The notes: generated by a model not told the origin, from the sequence alone. DNA of 64,000 nt from Vibrio mytili (GCF_000830505.1 NZ_JXOK01000053.1:1-64000), one strand, 5' to 3'. Shown: positions 37,818 through 48,938, counted from the stretch's first letter. A program made the numbers and translations.

Positions 37818-38957
37818 ATGTTTACCATTTTCAAAACCTTCTTCTGGCTCGGATGGATCAGCTTTGGCGGTCCCGCAGCACACATTGGTTATTTTCGTAA
37901 AACCTTTGTAGAGAAGTTGAAATGGCTCGATGACAGCGAATACGCACAAATCGTCGCATTGAGTCAGTTTTTACCCGGTCCAGGTTCTAGTCAAGTGGGG
38001 TTTGCCTTAGGCTATAGACGCGGTGGTTTAACTGGTGCATGCGCAGCCTTTCTTGGATTTACCCTACCTTCAGTTTTAATTATGCTCGTATTGGCCATGG
38101 TCAGCAGCCAAATCACCGATACCACTGTTTTTCAAAACATCGTGCATGGTTTAAAACTGTTAGCCGTTGTTGTCGTAGCGGATGCAACGTGGGGTATGTA
38201 TAAAAACTTCTGCCAAAGCAAACTGACGGCGGGTTTGTGTGTCTCAACCGCGATTGCATTACTGGTGGCACCAAGTTTGTGGACACAAATGATGGTATTG
38301 ATCGTTGCCGGATTGATTGGCACGCGCTTTCTTCATCAGCCATCAACGGCTGAGAGCAAACCGTTTAAACCAACTCTCACACCATTAATGATATTTGCTT
38401 TGTTGTTCATTGGTTTGCCTTTGCTCGCGCATACCCTCCCAATACTCGGCCTGTTCAGTGACTTTTTCCAAGCCGGCAGTTTGGTGTTTGGTGGCGGTCA
38501 TGTGGTACTGCCTTTGTTACAGAATATCGTTGGTGATCAATTGAGCCAAGACGCATTCCTAACTGGTTATGCCGCAGCGCAAGCTGTACCGGGCCCGATG
38601 TTTACCTTCGCAACATACATTGGCTATCAAATGTCTGCAACGCCAATCCTCGGTGCCCTGATCGCCACCATTGGCGTATTCCTCCCGGGCTTTCTCTTAC
38701 TGCTTGGTGTACTCAAAAACTGGCAAGCACTGGCAGGTAAACCTAGAGTCTCGGGCGCGATTCATGGTGTCAACGCTTCGGTGGTTGGTCTTCTACTCGC
38801 TGCACTTTACCAACCGGTATTCAGTAGCGCCGTGACTGCCCCTATCGACATCGCCTTAATCATCGCCGGCTTTTATCTGCTTAAGAAATTGAATCTGTCG
38901 ATACTGTGGTTGATTGTGTTTTTTGTGGGGATGGGAGCAGCGGTTGGTATTCAATAA
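37818..38957 (+). CDS. chrA: ChrA, chromate transporter (long-chain CHR family)
   Basis: This 379-residue membrane protein has the two homologous CHR halves. The first has FKTFFWLGWISFGGPAAHIG and FLPGPGSSQVGFALGYRRGG. The second has FFQAGSLVFGGGHVVLPLLQ and AQAVPGPMFTFATYIGY. About ten membrane segments are visible. Known members export chromate with proton coupling; many homologues have no tested substrate. The upstream frame starts at a TTG, but ATG 37818 has AGGA five bases before it and was chosen. The divergent LysR gene is the likely regulator. Confidence 0.9.
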   Translation: MFTIFKTFFWLGWISFGGPAAHIGYFRKTFVEKLKWLDDSEYAQIVALSQFLPGPGSSQVGFALGYRRGGLTGACAAFLGFTLPSVLIMLVLAMVSSQITDTTVFQNIVHGLKLLAVVVVADATWGMYKNFCQSKLTAGLCVSTAIALLVAPSLWTQMMVLIVAGLIGTRFLHQPSTAESKPFKPTLTPLMIFALLFIGLPLLAHTLPILGLFSDFFQAGSLVFGGGHVVLPLLQNIVGDQLSQDAFLTGYAAAQAVPGPMFTFATYIGYQMSATPILGALIATIGVFLPGFLLLLGVLKNWQALAGKPRVSGAIHGVNASVVGLLLAALYQPVFSSAVTAPIDIALIIAGFYLLKKLNLSILWLIVFFVGMGAAVGIQ

Positions 38958-39063
38958 GTGCGCAAAATAAAATGTTAGCTAAGTAGAAATATGGAAAAAT
39001 TCGCCGTCATGTGACGATTCCCTTACCTATACTCATAATACGTAAAATCATGAGTAAGGTGTG

Positions 39064-40502
39064 ATGTTCAAGACGGAACAGTTTTCACTACAAAAACAAT
39101 ACCCTACGCTGCTACTGTTCTTTATTCTAGGCGGAAGCATATTACTGAGCTTTACTCCCTATTGGCTTGATCCTACTACTCTATTTGATAATAAGCGCTT
39201 TTTTATTATCTTTTATCTGCTATGCACAGCGATAGTTCTTTTAGTCTCATGGTCCGTGCGTGAAAAAGTCATTGTATCTCTATCCACGTTGTCACGTACG
39301 AATGGCGTGTTATTAGCTCAGCAGTCGCTGCAGCGACTGTCGCCAACATTTCTAGTTTGTACTGGGTCAAGTCACAAGCCGTATTTAGTTACGCGCTGAT
39401 GCTCATGATTGTCACCACTTTGCTGACGGGTGTCGTCCTAAAGTATAAAGATGTCATTTTACGCCTGTATGTTTGGTTGACATTCTCGATCTTTCTTTCC
39501 GTTTTTCTTTTCCATATCCTCGCGACTTGGCAAGGTGATATTCCAAACTACCGCTACCTGTTCAGCTTTGTAAACCCAAGAAACATAAATTATGTCCAAG
39601 TCTGGCTAGTATTGCCCCTACTCTATTGGGCATGGACAAACAAAGGAAAAGCGAAGTCTTGGATGTTCGCCATTCCAGTCGTGATTCAATTTAGTTTGCT
39701 GTTTGCTCTGGATGCAAGAGGGGCAATTATTGCTAGTTTTACGGGGATAATACTTTGGATACTGCTCTCAGAAAAAAAAGTAGAAAAACTCAAGTGGGTG
39801 CTGACATTGGTAGCTTGTGGGCTTCTCTTAAAGTGGCTGCTCTTCACGCCGCTGCCGCAGTATTTTATTCATGGGGTTTGGCCTGACGGACAAGGAGAGA
39901 TTCGCTTAAGTGATTCAAACCGACTGAACTTATGGTCGAACGCCATCGCAATGATATCATTTTGGGGACACGGTGGAGATACCTTTGTTTGTAACAACGA
40001 TGTCATTGCCCACTCCCCTCACAATTCCATTCTGCTAATGGCTGTCGAATGGGGAGTCATCACCGCGCTTTGTTATATCGTGTTATTGCTGCATACCCTC
40101 TATCGCGTTTGCAAAATCACAAATGAATCTGTCCGAATTTTAGGTCTGACTGTGCTATCTGGGTTTGCTTACAGCTTTATATCCTCAGTAATTAACGCAT
40201 CGATGAGTCAAGGCTTTGCTGCTATATCGGTCGCTCTATATTGGGCAAGTGTTAGAGAAGTAAATACGTCAGAGAAAGAATCAAAGTCTCGCTTACTTTC
40301 ATCAAAAGCATCAACATTTTCGCATCTCTGTCTGATATTTATCGCGCTTTGGTCTCTCATCTTTATTGGCTATAAAACTTACCAAAGAATAGACAATAAC
40401 CAATATCGCCACATCAAGTTAGACTATTACATGCCTCAGTTCTGGATAGAGCACAACTGCATGGATGCAGAGCCGAAGTTAAACTTGTCTTCCAAACTCT
40501 AG
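39064..40502 (+). pseudogene. O-antigen ligase family membrane protein, interrupted by a 1-base deletion
   Basis: Two frames make one polytopic protein. The N-terminal part (39064-39399) contains three hydrophobic segments, and the rest (to 40502) contains the Wzy_C-like signature with IPNYRYLFSFVNPRN, LFALDARGAIIASF and AHSPHNSILLMAVEWG. The frames join near 39316-39321 (TTAGCTCAGCAG), where one extra base gives a smooth AVAAATVANISSLYWVKSQA continuation. Repaired length is 479 residues. Members join polysaccharide to lipid A core (WaaL), polymerise O-antigen, or glycosylate pilin, and the sequence alone does not decide. Its location near two pilus systems leaves pilin glycosylation open. 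Confidence 0.75.
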
Positions 40503-40685
40503 CGTCGATTTTTGAGAACATTCGTTAACTCTGGACATTGATAAAATACGGCCATTGATTAGACTATAATGTAGACAATCCAATTCTGTGATTGAGAATG
40601 AATTTGTAATAGATAAAGTTCACAACGTCAGGTTGTCCATTTTCAACTATGCTTTGTTAAATAAGACGAAGTTTACAATGGGATA

Positions 40686-41798
40686 ATGATGACACAAGAA
40701 CGCAAACTATCAATCACTATCACTTGGCGAGAAAGAGTTGACGTAGAGTTAAGCTCTATAAAAAAACATTTACTTGTTGACAAGGTACTATATCTATACT
40801 GCCTTATTACCACATTCATTATCTATCTTCTTTCATATTTCGTGAACTCCACCATCGCATACTCTTTTATAACCTACTTAAAAACAATGGGAGTCGCACT
40901 TTATATAACTGGCATATCATTTAGCATTTATTATTATTTATACTTAATTTTAAATAAAGAAAAGTATATATTGAAAAACTTCTTTACTAAAATAATAAAT
41001 TTCTTATTCCCTGCAGGCAGGATAGTATCGATTTTTATATCCCTCCTAGCCTTCAACTTAATATTTTCAAATCATACTTTTTTAAAATCTCTTATTCCTA
41101 AAATTAACCCATTTAAGTGGGATATAATTTTTTCAGAAGTTGATAAGTTTATTCATTTTGGATTCTACCCCTGGGAAATTACACATGCAATATTCTCATC
41201 TCCGTTATCATCACTAGCGATAAATTTTGCATATAATATTTGGTTCTTCTTTATGTGGGGACTGTTAATATTTTTCATAGTCTATAAAAACAAACCTCAA
41301 TTGAGGCAACAGTTTTTATTATGCTTTTCTTTGTCTTGGATGATAATCGGTGTTTTTTTTGCCACGATATTTTCTTCTGCAGGTCCATGTTTTTTGGAAC
41401 TTATAACAGGAAATAATCAATATGCACCATTAATGATCAAGCTTACAAACCAAAATCAGTTCCTTATGGATATGCACATAGGTAAATTATGGGCTCTACC
41501 AACACAGCAACACCTTTGGAAAGAATATATGACACATGCAAACAGTATAGGTTCCGGTATTTCTGCCATGCCAAGTATGCATGTTTCTATAGCAATTATT
41601 ATGGCACTAAGTGTTTACCGGATAAATAAAAAAATAGGTTTTTTTGCTTATGCTTACGCTATATTAATATTGATAGGATCAGTACATCTTGGCTGGCACT
41701 ATGCAATAGATGGTTATGTATCTATTTTTCTAACGATAGCTCTATGGAAATTAATTGGATACTTAGTTAAAAAGATAAGATCGTTGAAATATAAATAA
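40686..41798 (+). CDS. PAP2 superfamily membrane phosphatase-like protein
   Basis: A 370-residue protein with about eight membrane segments and the PAP2 motifs in the C-terminal half: SAMPSMHVSIAIIMALSVY and GSVHLGWHYAIDGYVS, including the catalytic-type histidines. Upstream is the long lipid-phosphatase-like region with SSAGPCFLEL. Members dephosphorylate lipid pyrophosphates or act as inositol-phosphoceramide-like synthases. The gene is distinctly AT-rich compared with its neighbours, with many ATA and TTA codons, which suggests recent acquisition. It follows the O-antigen-ligase-like gene by 184 bases and may work on the same lipid-linked sugar. Confidence 0.8.
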   Translation: MMTQERKLSITITWRERVDVELSSIKKHLLVDKVLYLYCLITTFIIYLLSYFVNSTIAYSFITYLKTMGVALYITGISFSIYYYLYLILNKEKYILKNFFTKIINFLFPAGRIVSIFISLLAFNLIFSNHTFLKSLIPKINPFKWDIIFSEVDKFIHFGFYPWEITHAIFSSPLSSLAINFAYNIWFFFMWGLLIFFIVYKNKPQLRQQFLLCFSLSWMIIGVFFATIFSSAGPCFLELITGNNQYAPLMIKLTNQNQFLMDMHIGKLWALPTQQHLWKEYMTHANSIGSGISAMPSMHVSIAIIMALSVYRINKKIGFFAYAYAILILIGSVHLGWHYAIDGYVSIFLTIALWKLIGYLVKKIRSLKYK

Positions 41799-42293
41799 TA
41801 AAACATGGAAAAACTTACAATGATAATGAAAAAAATGCAGATATAAGAATAGCATTAAAAATATTTTCTGCAGTATTTGTAAAATCAAAAAACCTACAAA
41901 ATAAACAATTATCATACTAAATTTAGAACTAAGAATTATTAGAGTAATATACTTTTCTTACAGCCTTCATGGAAGGGAAAATTGAAACCATTAAAAAATC
42001 ATTAGTCGCACCAGCTATATTTATTTACAATATTATCAGATTTAACGCTTTAAAATTAATCATAAAATCATATTAATATATATTTTTATTAATACATAAC
42101 ATTCAAACAATAATGCACATGATTACTATCTTTTTTATTTCTACCACCTCCATTAAATAGAAAAAACTTTTACAAAACCTGACCAATTCTAATTAAAAAT
42201 TCTCCTCAATTTCTCAAGACGAATTTTTATTTAATAGAGAACAAACAATTATATTTTGGTCTATACGCATAATTGTTAATTATTTTAATTACA
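41799..42293. other. AT-rich non-coding gap
   Basis: These 495 bases between convergent PAP2 and tad units are strongly AT-rich with many stops in all frames. I see no gene, repeat family or strong terminator. They continue the base composition of the PAP2 gene, so they may be part of the same acquired segment. Confidence 0.5.
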
Positions 42294-43306
42294 CTACTGA
42301 AAAAACGCTTTTGAAGTATCTCTATCTGCCCTTACCATCGCCAAAGCACGCTCTAAGTTTTCATTGGCTTTGCGTAGTAAGAAGGACTTTTGTCAATAGC
42401 TTGCTGTAGGTATGGAATCGCCTCACCCGGTTCATCACGTAAAATTAAGAAGTAACCGACACTATTTAGCGCTTCGGATGGCGTCATATGACGACTGAAG
42501 ATACCAAGCGCCTTACGCGGCTCGCCTCTTGCGATTGCAATCAACCCTAGGTTATTAATTGCTTTCTCATTGTTGTTGTTTAGGTTTAAAGCTGAATTGG
42601 TGAAGTGCGTTGCTTTACCGTAATCGCCAACCATGTAGTAGGAATAGCCGATACTGACTAATGCATTTTCGTTGTACGGTTTAATTTCAAGCGCTCGACG
42701 TAAGAATGCTTGTGCGGTTTCATGACGATTGTTGATATCATAGAGAACACCGAGCCCCACATACGCATTAACTGGAGAATTCTCATCATACCTCAAAGCC
42801 ATTACTTTTTCGGTTGTGATTGCGTTGACGACTAAGTCCCCTTTACCACCTAATCGAACTTGGTCTGCATTCAGGGCACGTAAATAGTAGTCGTTACCAA
42901 CATCTTTCCGTCCTTGCTTAGTATAGAGCTTACCTAGTTCTTCCAATGACCCTATATGATTTGGGTTTTCAGCCAAAGATGCTCTGAACGATCGGTCTGC
43001 TAATTCAAAGTCACCTTTTGCTTCGTGAATACGGCCAATAGTGTATAACGTTTTATCTTTATGTACGCCGTTTTCAAATGTGAGTGAACGGATGTATTCG
43101 TATAACGCCAAATCAGTATTCTTACTGGTTAGGGCTCGATCCCCCCTCTCAATCGCTTCTTCCTCACTCAAAGGCGGCTGTTCACTAGTTAATGACTCAA
43201 CCGGTTTACCTGAATAAAGACTTTTATCAAAATTAGATTGTTTGGTGTCGTTATTAGCACACCCAGAAATAACTAGCACCGTAGCTAGCAAGTAAATTTT
43301 CCACAT
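42294..43306 (-). pseudogene. tadD: TadD, TPR lipoprotein of the Tad pilus, 1-base deletion near the 3' end
   Basis: The protein begins with a lipoprotein signal (MWKIYLLATVLVISGC, Cys16) and carries TPR repeats through about residues 50-315 (YTIGRIHEAKGDFELADRSF, AYVGLGVLYDINNRHETAQA, NNLGLIAIARGEPRKALGIF). As given, the frame stops at 42353 after YYAKPMKT. Adding one A to the AAA at 42369-42371 continues it as ANENLERALAMVRADRD to a stop at 42294, 337 residues. The break affects only the last 25 residues. TadD is a periplasmic-facing lipoprotein needed for secretin and pilus assembly. It is the last gene of the operon. Confidence 0.85.
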
Positions 43307-43338
43307 AATCGTCCCTTAAAATGCTCGTTCTTTCATTT

Positions 43339-44285
43339 TTATTTAGAAAATGCTTCTGCAAGCGTTATCAATGAAGGCCCTATCGCAACAATAAAAAAAC
43401 AGGGCCAAATAAATAACACCATCGGAAACATCATTTTGACCGGAATTTTTGCTGCGATTTCCTCTGCAGCTTGCTGTCTTTTATCACGGAAATCCTCCGT
43501 ATATTCTCTGAGAGAGTCCACCAAACTGCCGCCCACTCGAGATGCATGGCTAAGCATACTCACTAACCCCATAAACTCATCGAGCCCGGTTCTAACTATC
43601 ATTTCTCTTAAACTGTCAGGCATTGATTTACCCGCTTGAATTTTCGCACATACGGTATCAAGTTCATCAGCCAAATCAGGGTGGGATATCACCATTTCAT
43701 CACCAACACGACGTAAGGAAGCATTAAAACCCAATCCAGATTCGGTACACACCACCAATAAATCGAGCATATCCGCAACACCCGAACGTATTTTCTCTTG
43801 ACGCTTTTTAACCATTCGCCTCAAGATAATGTCAGGAAAAATCAAGCCGATAAATGCACTGGCTGCCATGTATATATAGAGGTTATTTGATTTGGGTAAT
43901 ACAATGTAAAACCCAAAAGCTATCAACAAGCCAATGATAGTAGTAAGCGATTTTATCGAATAGAACAGAGACAACGCATTTTTCTGATGAAATCCAGCAT
44001 GCATCAGCAATATCCGATTTGTTTGACGATCCTTTTCATTTTTTGAAGATGTTAAAGGCGCTAGAGATTCCAATGTATTCAACATTTTTTCATTTGCTGA
44101 CAAATGTTGCGGCTTTTCATCACCCGACGATATCTCTGACAATTTACGTTTTATTGGTGAGTTGACGCCAATTATCATATACCTAACGTCATAACTATCA
44201 GGACTGTTGTAACCAAGACAAACAACATAAATAACATTTCTTGACTTATGTTCACGCTAGAAAATAAATCACTTATTGTATCCAT
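43339..44285 (-). pseudogene. tadC: TadC, inner-membrane platform protein, 1-base deletion near the 5' end
   Basis: The long frame (43339-44178) encodes the GspF-like core with DMLDLLVVCTESGLGFNASL and SALR-type segment VSMLSHASRVGGSLVDSLRE, plus three membrane helices. It lacks the usual first helix. A second frame starting at ATG 44285, two bases from the tadB stop and preceded by GAGGTG, encodes MDTISDLFSSVNISQEMLFM and a hydrophobic helix, then hits TGA after TLGI. One missing base near 44176-44182 (GGTATATGATAATT) joins them into a 315-residue TadC. TadC and TadB form the inner-membrane platform for pilus assembly. Confidence 0.85.
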
Positions 44286-44287
44286 AG

Positions 44288-45256
44288 CTACACCTCAAAG
44301 TTTACAATTCTACGGATCCATATTGAACCAATGAATAGTGAAACCATTCCGCCTATGATCATTTTAATTCCTGTCGGATGGTTGTGTAAGATAGATATGT
44401 AATCCGGTTTGAGTAATGCAATAATGATATACATCGCAAACGGTGCCAAAACCAATACCCAAGCAGACATCCGAGATTCAGCTGAAATTGTTTTTATTTT
44501 TCGTGCAAGCTTAAAACGGCTTCTCAATACACGAGACAATTTTTCAATATTTTCGATTAAGTTACCGCCCGTTTCTTTTTGTAGTAGAACAGCGCTGGAA
44601 AAAGCCATCATTGAGACGGTAGGCACGCGCTCACTCATTTGCATAATCGCCAAACGCATATCATAGCCATAATTCAGCAAGCTGAACGTGTTCTTAAACT
44701 CGGGACCTATTGGCTCTGGCATCTCTCGGCCAACCTCACCAAACGCTTGATTTATCGGCTGTCCAGCTTGGAGAACACGCTTAATAATATCCAGCGCTTC
44801 GGGAAGTTGCTCTTCGAACTTCATTAACCGATCGCCAATACGCTTCTGAATCAAAAAGTACTCAATGACCCAAAGAGAGAATGCTGCCCCCACACACATG
44901 TACCAAGGCTGGCTAAATAGTAATAACAACAAAGCAATGATGACGCCTACGACAAAGGAAAGAAAAAGAAATTTACCAAATGTCATATCGATACCGGCCA
45001 ACTCTAACTTTTTTTTGAAGACTGCAAATAAAGAAAATTGCACTAAAAATCGTTCAATACCAGAAAGGTGTTTCAGTGAGTTTTCTTTCAATAAAGAAAT
45101 ACTCTCCTGATCAATATGTTTATGGCTCTCTTTAATACGTTGAATAAGATGTCGGTGTTTAACTTTCTTACCTGCAGACGGCATGATTAACGCTTGACTG
45201 ATAAAAAATACCGACAAGAACAATAACAGCATAAACAGTGGTAATTGGCCGCCCAT
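44288..45256 (-). CDS. tadB: TadB, inner-membrane platform protein
   Basis: This 322-residue GspF-family protein has one N-terminal membrane segment, a pair near residues 90-130, the cytoplasmic domain with LPEALDIIKRVLQAGQPINQ and KETGGNLIENIEKLSRVLRS, and two C-terminal helices. It is paired with TadC and driven by the TadA ATPase. It lies 9 bases after tadA and is followed almost at once by the predicted tadC start, so the block is translationally coupled. Confidence 0.93.
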   Translation of the reverse strand: MGGQLPLFMLLLFLSVFFISQALIMPSAGKKVKHRHLIQRIKESHKHIDQESISLLKENSLKHLSGIERFLVQFSLFAVFKKKLELAGIDMTFGKFLFLSFVVGVIIALLLLLFSQPWYMCVGAAFSLWVIEYFLIQKRIGDRLMKFEEQLPEALDIIKRVLQAGQPINQAFGEVGREMPEPIGPEFKNTFSLLNYGYDMRLAIMQMSERVPTVSMMAFSSAVLLQKETGGNLIENIEKLSRVLRSRFKLARKIKTISAESRMSAWVLVLAPFAMYIIIALLKPDYISILHNHPTGIKMIIGGMVSLFIGSIWIRRIVNFEV

Positions 45257-45265
45257 AGAGCCTCC

Positions 45266-46705
45266 CTAACGTATTTTTTCGTTGAAGATTTCAAAAGGCA
45301 GATCAAGGCCTCTTTTAATCAACTGGTCATGACAATCAGGAACAATGCCTGTGGCAATATAATCACCGATGACATTACCGTTCCCGTCCACCCCCTGTCT
45401 TTGAAACTTGAAGATCTCTGACATGGTGATCACTTCACCTTCCATGCCATTGATCTCCTGAACACTGACCATACGACGCTTGCCGTCTTCTTGTCGGTCC
45501 ATTTGCACCACAAGATGAATCGCGGAAGCGATTTGAGAACGTAAGTTTTTGGTTGAAACATTCCACCCCGCCATAGAAAACATGTTTTCCACTCGGCTTA
45601 ATGCGTCGCGTGGTGTATTGGCGTGAATGGTCGCAAGGGAGCCATCATGACCGGTATTCATGGCAGAAAGCATGTCTACTGCTTCACTACCCCTGACCTC
45701 ACCAACAACGATGCGATCAGGTCTCATACGTAACGAGTTTTTTACTAATTCTCGTTGAGATATTTCACCTTTCCCTTCGATATTGGCTGGCCTAGTTTCC
45801 AAGCGCACCACATGCGGCTGCTGCAGTTGTAACTCAGCAGAGTCTTCTATCGTGACAATTCTTTGATCAGATGGAATAAACCCTGAAAGAATATTGAGTG
45901 TGGTTGTTTTACCCGAGCCTGTCCCTCCCGAAATGAGGATGTTCATTTCACCTACAACGGCTGCATTGAGGAATTTTGCCATTTCAGTTGAGAGAGAGCC
46001 CAACTCTAATAAATTGTCCATATTCAAACGTTCGACCGCGAAACGACGAATCGATACCGAAGCACCGTCAATAGCGAGCGGTGGGATGATGGCGTTAAAA
46101 CGCGAGCCATCTTTTAAACGAGCATCCACCATTGGCGAGGACTCGTCAATTCGCCGTCCCACTTGACTAACAATGCGGTCAATGATGCTGCGTAAGTGTC
46201 GATCATCGAGAAAGGTATGAGGGGTTTTTTCTAACTTACCAAAGCGCTCAACAAAAATACTCTTCGGTCCATTAACCAAAATATCTGATACGGTGGTGTC
46301 CGCCAGCAGGGGTTCCAGTGGCCCCAAACCAAAAATTTCATCTTCAATCTGGCGAATCATCCGGTTTCTGGCTTCCGAGCTTAATGGGTGAGTCTGATCT
46401 TCAGCAATCAAGTGAACGACTGCTTCACGCAATTCCTCTTTTGCGCGGTCTTCTTGCAGATGTGATAGCAACCCTAAATCTAACGTATCTAAGAGTTTGC
46501 TATGGTAATAGTGCTTGATCGCCTGATCACTTTCTAACTGCTTTCTCTCAGCTTCCATTGCTCGAATTTTCTCATCAATCGATGCCGTTTGAGCAACAAC
46601 GTTACTTTTCGAATCAGAAGCGGATCTGTGAGTTTTCTTCTCATTAGCAGTCACCAGCTCTGTCTCTGGAAACGTACTGCCAATATTCTTTCGTTTAAAA
46701 AACAT
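45266..46705 (-). CDS. tadA: TadA, pilus assembly ATPase (CpaF family)
   Basis: This 479-residue secretion ATPase powers Flp pilin polymerisation. The N-terminal helical domain is followed by the catalytic core with Walker [20 protein letters not shown], an Asp box ([11 protein letters not shown]), Walker B ([20 protein letters not shown]) and the His box [20 protein letters not shown]. It acts as a hexamer at the inner membrane with TadB and TadC. Its ATG follows tadZ by 12 bases. Confidence 0.96.
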   Translation of the reverse strand: MFFKRKNIGSTFPETELVTANEKKTHRSASDSKSNVVAQTASIDEKIRAMEAERKQLESDQAIKHYYHSKLLDTLDLGLLSHLQEDRAKEELREAVVHLIAEDQTHPLSSEARNRMIRQIEDEIFGLGPLEPLLADTTVSDILVNGPKSIFVERFGKLEKTPHTFLDDRHLRSIIDRIVSQVGRRIDESSPMVDARLKDGSRFNAIIPPLAIDGASVSIRRFAVERLNMDNLLELGSLSTEMAKFLNAAVVGEMNILISGGTGSGKTTTLNILSGFIPSDQRIVTIEDSAELQLQQPHVVRLETRPANIEGKGEISQRELVKNSLRMRPDRIVVGEVRGSEAVDMLSAMNTGHDGSLATIHANTPRDALSRVENMFSMAGWNVSTKNLRSQIASAIHLVVQMDRQEDGKRRMVSVQEINGMEGEVITMSEIFKFQRQGVDGNGNVIGDYIATGIVPDCHDQLIKRGLDLPFEIFNEKIR

Positions 46706-46717
46706 AGCAACTCCCTG

Positions 46718-47941
46718 CTAAGAAAATAATCGACCTAACCAACTTTGTGCTTTTTCGTTGCTAGGTGTCTCTAAACCGTGTGATATCTCTATAAGTGATG
46801 ACTTGATGGGACAATTTTTCTTCGTTTGCACGATTGGCTTACCCAAGTTGGAGCACTCCATTGCCAATGCGTAGTTATTAGGGACTAAAAACATTTCCCT
46901 ATTTGGAAACGTTGCTTCAATATCTTTGAGCGTAATGGAATTTTTCTTTTCATATCGATTCACCACCAGCTTGACTTGCTCACCCGATAAGTGGTGATCG
47001 AACTGCAATGTTTTCACATAGTTAGCAGCATGCTTGATCGAGGTGACGTTTTGCTGCATCACTAAATAGACATACGAAGCAGGGCTGACTATATGCTGAA
47101 AGACATGTTCAACACCATTCGACATATCGACAAGAATGTGTCTATAAAATTGGCGTAACAATGGAATCAGAGCACTGACTTTCTCCGCTCGGTCATAGTT
47201 GTCTTTAATATTGTCAGAACTAAAGCAGAGATAATTGACCCCAGAAGCATGTCGATAAACCAAGCCATCCAGAGATAAATCGTCAAGGTCATCCATGGTA
47301 TCGATCACATCATTAATACTGTATTTAGGTTTACTGTTTAGATAGTCAGCCGCATCGCTAAACTGCATTCCCAAATCAATCAACAACACTTTGCCTTTAG
47401 AATATTCCGACAACGCTATGGCGGTATTCAATGCAACCGTCGTCGCTCCGGAGCCGCCTTTGGTATTGATAAAAAGGGACAGTTCTCCCAACTCACTGCT
47501 AGAAATTTTTTCGTTGGCAATGTCCTCTAGCAGTGGCAACAACTCATTAAATCCGACTTCGCGGTGAAAATAATCAGAAGCCCCGAGCTTTAATGCTAGC
47601 TTGAGGGAAGTGGTGTCTTGCTCATCGCCAAAAACAACCAAGGCAGTTTGATTACGTTGTAAGTTACCCTCGTTAGAATAAATATGGGCAACTCTTTGTG
47701 CCCAATTACTTCCAGCTTCAATATAAATAACATCCGGTGTTCTTCTGTCACCCAACGACGTTACTGCGACTTTATTCAAATCTAACAATTCTCTATTTAC
47801 ATTGACGCACTTCGAAAGTTCCAAATCCATATGAGTTTTGAACTCAGTCGTCGCATAAATTACCCAAATATTAATATTCGCTTTAAGGGAATATGTGCTG
47901 TTTGTTTTTATCTCTTTATCTAGTTCTACTGGTTTCAACAT
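46718..47941 (-). CDS. tadZ: TadZ/CpaE, pilus localisation ATPase
   Basis: The 407-residue protein has an N-terminal receiver-like domain (about 1-140) and a C-terminal ParA/MinD-like ATPase domain. Its P-loop is FINTKGGSGATTVALNTAIA: the deviant lysine of ParA/MinD proteins is kept, but the usual second lysine is replaced by Ala, which is typical for atypical TadZ proteins. TadZ places the pilus machine, often at the cell pole. The frame opens at 47971, but ATG 47941 has AGGGAG five bases upstream and follows the tadE stop closely, so it was used. Confidence 0.9.
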   Translation of the reverse strand: MLKPVELDKEIKTNSTYSLKANINIWVIYATTEFKTHMDLELSKCVNVNRELLDLNKVAVTSLGDRRTPDVIYIEAGSNWAQRVAHIYSNEGNLQRNQTALVVFGDEQDTTSLKLALKLGASDYFHREVGFNELLPLLEDIANEKISSSELGELSLFINTKGGSGATTVALNTAIALSEYSKGKVLLIDLGMQFSDAADYLNSKPKYSINDVIDTMDDLDDLSLDGLVYRHASGVNYLCFSSDNIKDNYDRAEKVSALIPLLRQFYRHILVDMSNGVEHVFQHIVSPASYVYLVMQQNVTSIKHAANYVKTLQFDHHLSGEQVKLVVNRYEKKNSITLKDIEATFPNREMFLVPNNYALAMECSNLGKPIVQTKKNCPIKSSLIEISHGLETPSNEKAQSWLGRLFS

Positions 47942-47951
47942 AATTACTCCC

Positions 47952-48470
47952 TCAGCAATCCTCATGATCATTAAGACCTGACTCTGGCCTTAATACCCCT
48001 AAACTTTCTGCTGGTAGAATCGTCTGAAATTCAGGGCTTGCACCGACAGCATTAATTAATAACGATAGAACTAAGAACTTGAAGGTATAATCTACTTCTG
48101 CTTTGACAAAACGAATAGTGGAAAACGTTGCGTTTAATGCATCAGTATCAGCAGGGGGCGATGTCAAGAACCCCGATACATCTACGTTATTACCATCCTT
48201 ATCAAGATAGCTAATCGTCAAGTTTTCCGGCGAAAATCCAGGTGGATAGAGCGCTGTTACTGCTGGAAGCTGAGGAATATTATCTCGATCAGCGATATAG
48301 CAAACCGTCGCTAAACGTGCTGCCCTGCGAGTAACTTCATTGGCCATTTGTATTGAATAAAAATAAAGTGCAAATTCCATAATAGAAAAAATAACTAACA
48401 GTACCGCTAACGCGATCAAAGTAAATTCAACCTGAGTTACACCTTTCTGTTTACGCAAAAAATTACTCAT
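47952..48470 (-). CDS. tadE: TadE-like pseudopilin
   Basis: This 172-residue protein begins MSNFLRKQKGVTQVEF, with a short basic leader, a KGVTQVEF cleavage-type motif and the hydrophobic helix TLIALAVLLVIFSIMEFALY. This is the TadE arrangement, processed by the prepilin peptidase TadV. The ATG overlaps the stop of the preceding TadE/F gene by four bases (ATGA). TadE-type minor pilins aid Flp pilus initiation. The label tadE rather than tadF is arbitrary. Confidence 0.85.
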   Translation of the reverse strand: MSNFLRKQKGVTQVEFTLIALAVLLVIFSIMEFALYFYSIQMANEVTRRAARLATVCYIADRDNIPQLPAVTALYPPGFSPENLTISYLDKDGNNVDVSGFLTSPPADTDALNATFSTIRFVKAEVDYTFKFLVLSLLINAVGASPEFQTILPAESLGVLRPESGLNDHEDC

Positions 48471-48937
48471 GGGGCTGTCCTCATCTTTGTTGATGCGCCA
48501 ATCGTGAATGACAGCGAGTTATTCGTGAATGGAAGCGTATTAAAGATTGGCTCATATGTATACGTGGCAGAAAGTGTCACCTCGTTCGGTACCGTTGTGT
48601 CATCAATATCGACATCATCCTTTTCTATGTATTTCAGAACCTTAGAAGCCCCAACCGGCGGAGACGGTGTTCCGTAGACCACCACATTTTTAATTTTATT
48701 CTTATCAGCAATCGCCCCAAAGTCTAGCGTCCCGTAGGTATCTACTACCGCGTACCTAACCCCATTTTGCAACGCTTTATTGATTTCTGTGTACTGAATA
48801 AACGCCCGACTTACATCAATAAGCAATACAGCAAGCATTAGCAGCACGGGTAAACAAATAATAAATTCAAGTGCGGCAAGGCCACCTTGATATCTATTAG
48901 TTTTGTACATAACACTATTTCGATTGCCAATGTTCAT
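48467..48937 (-). CDS. tadF: TadE/TadF-like pseudopilin
   Basis: The protein has the TadE-like motif YQGGLAALEF followed by the helix IICLPVLLMLAVLLIDVSRA, giving about 156 residues. ATG 48937 was chosen because GGTGGAG lies 9 bases before it and it begins one base after the repaired tadG stop (TGA 48939-48941). Met 48910 (MYKTNRYQGG) is an alternative with weaker upstream sequence, and the frame is open to 49000. It overlaps the next gene by four bases. Confidence 0.82.
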   Translation of the reverse strand: MNIGNRNSVMYKTNRYQGGLAALEFIICLPVLLMLAVLLIDVSRAFIQYTEINKALQNGVRYAVVDTYGTLDFGAIADKNKIKNVVVYGTPSPPVGASKVLKYIEKDDVDIDDTTVPNEVTLSATYTYEPIFNTLPFTNNSLSFTIGASTKMRTAP

Positions 48938-48938
48938 A

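Noticed and set aside
43339..44178. A shorter TadC starting at Met 44178
   Set aside because: It would lack the first membrane helix, while a matching helix in another frame starts two bases from the tadB stop with a good ribosome-binding site.
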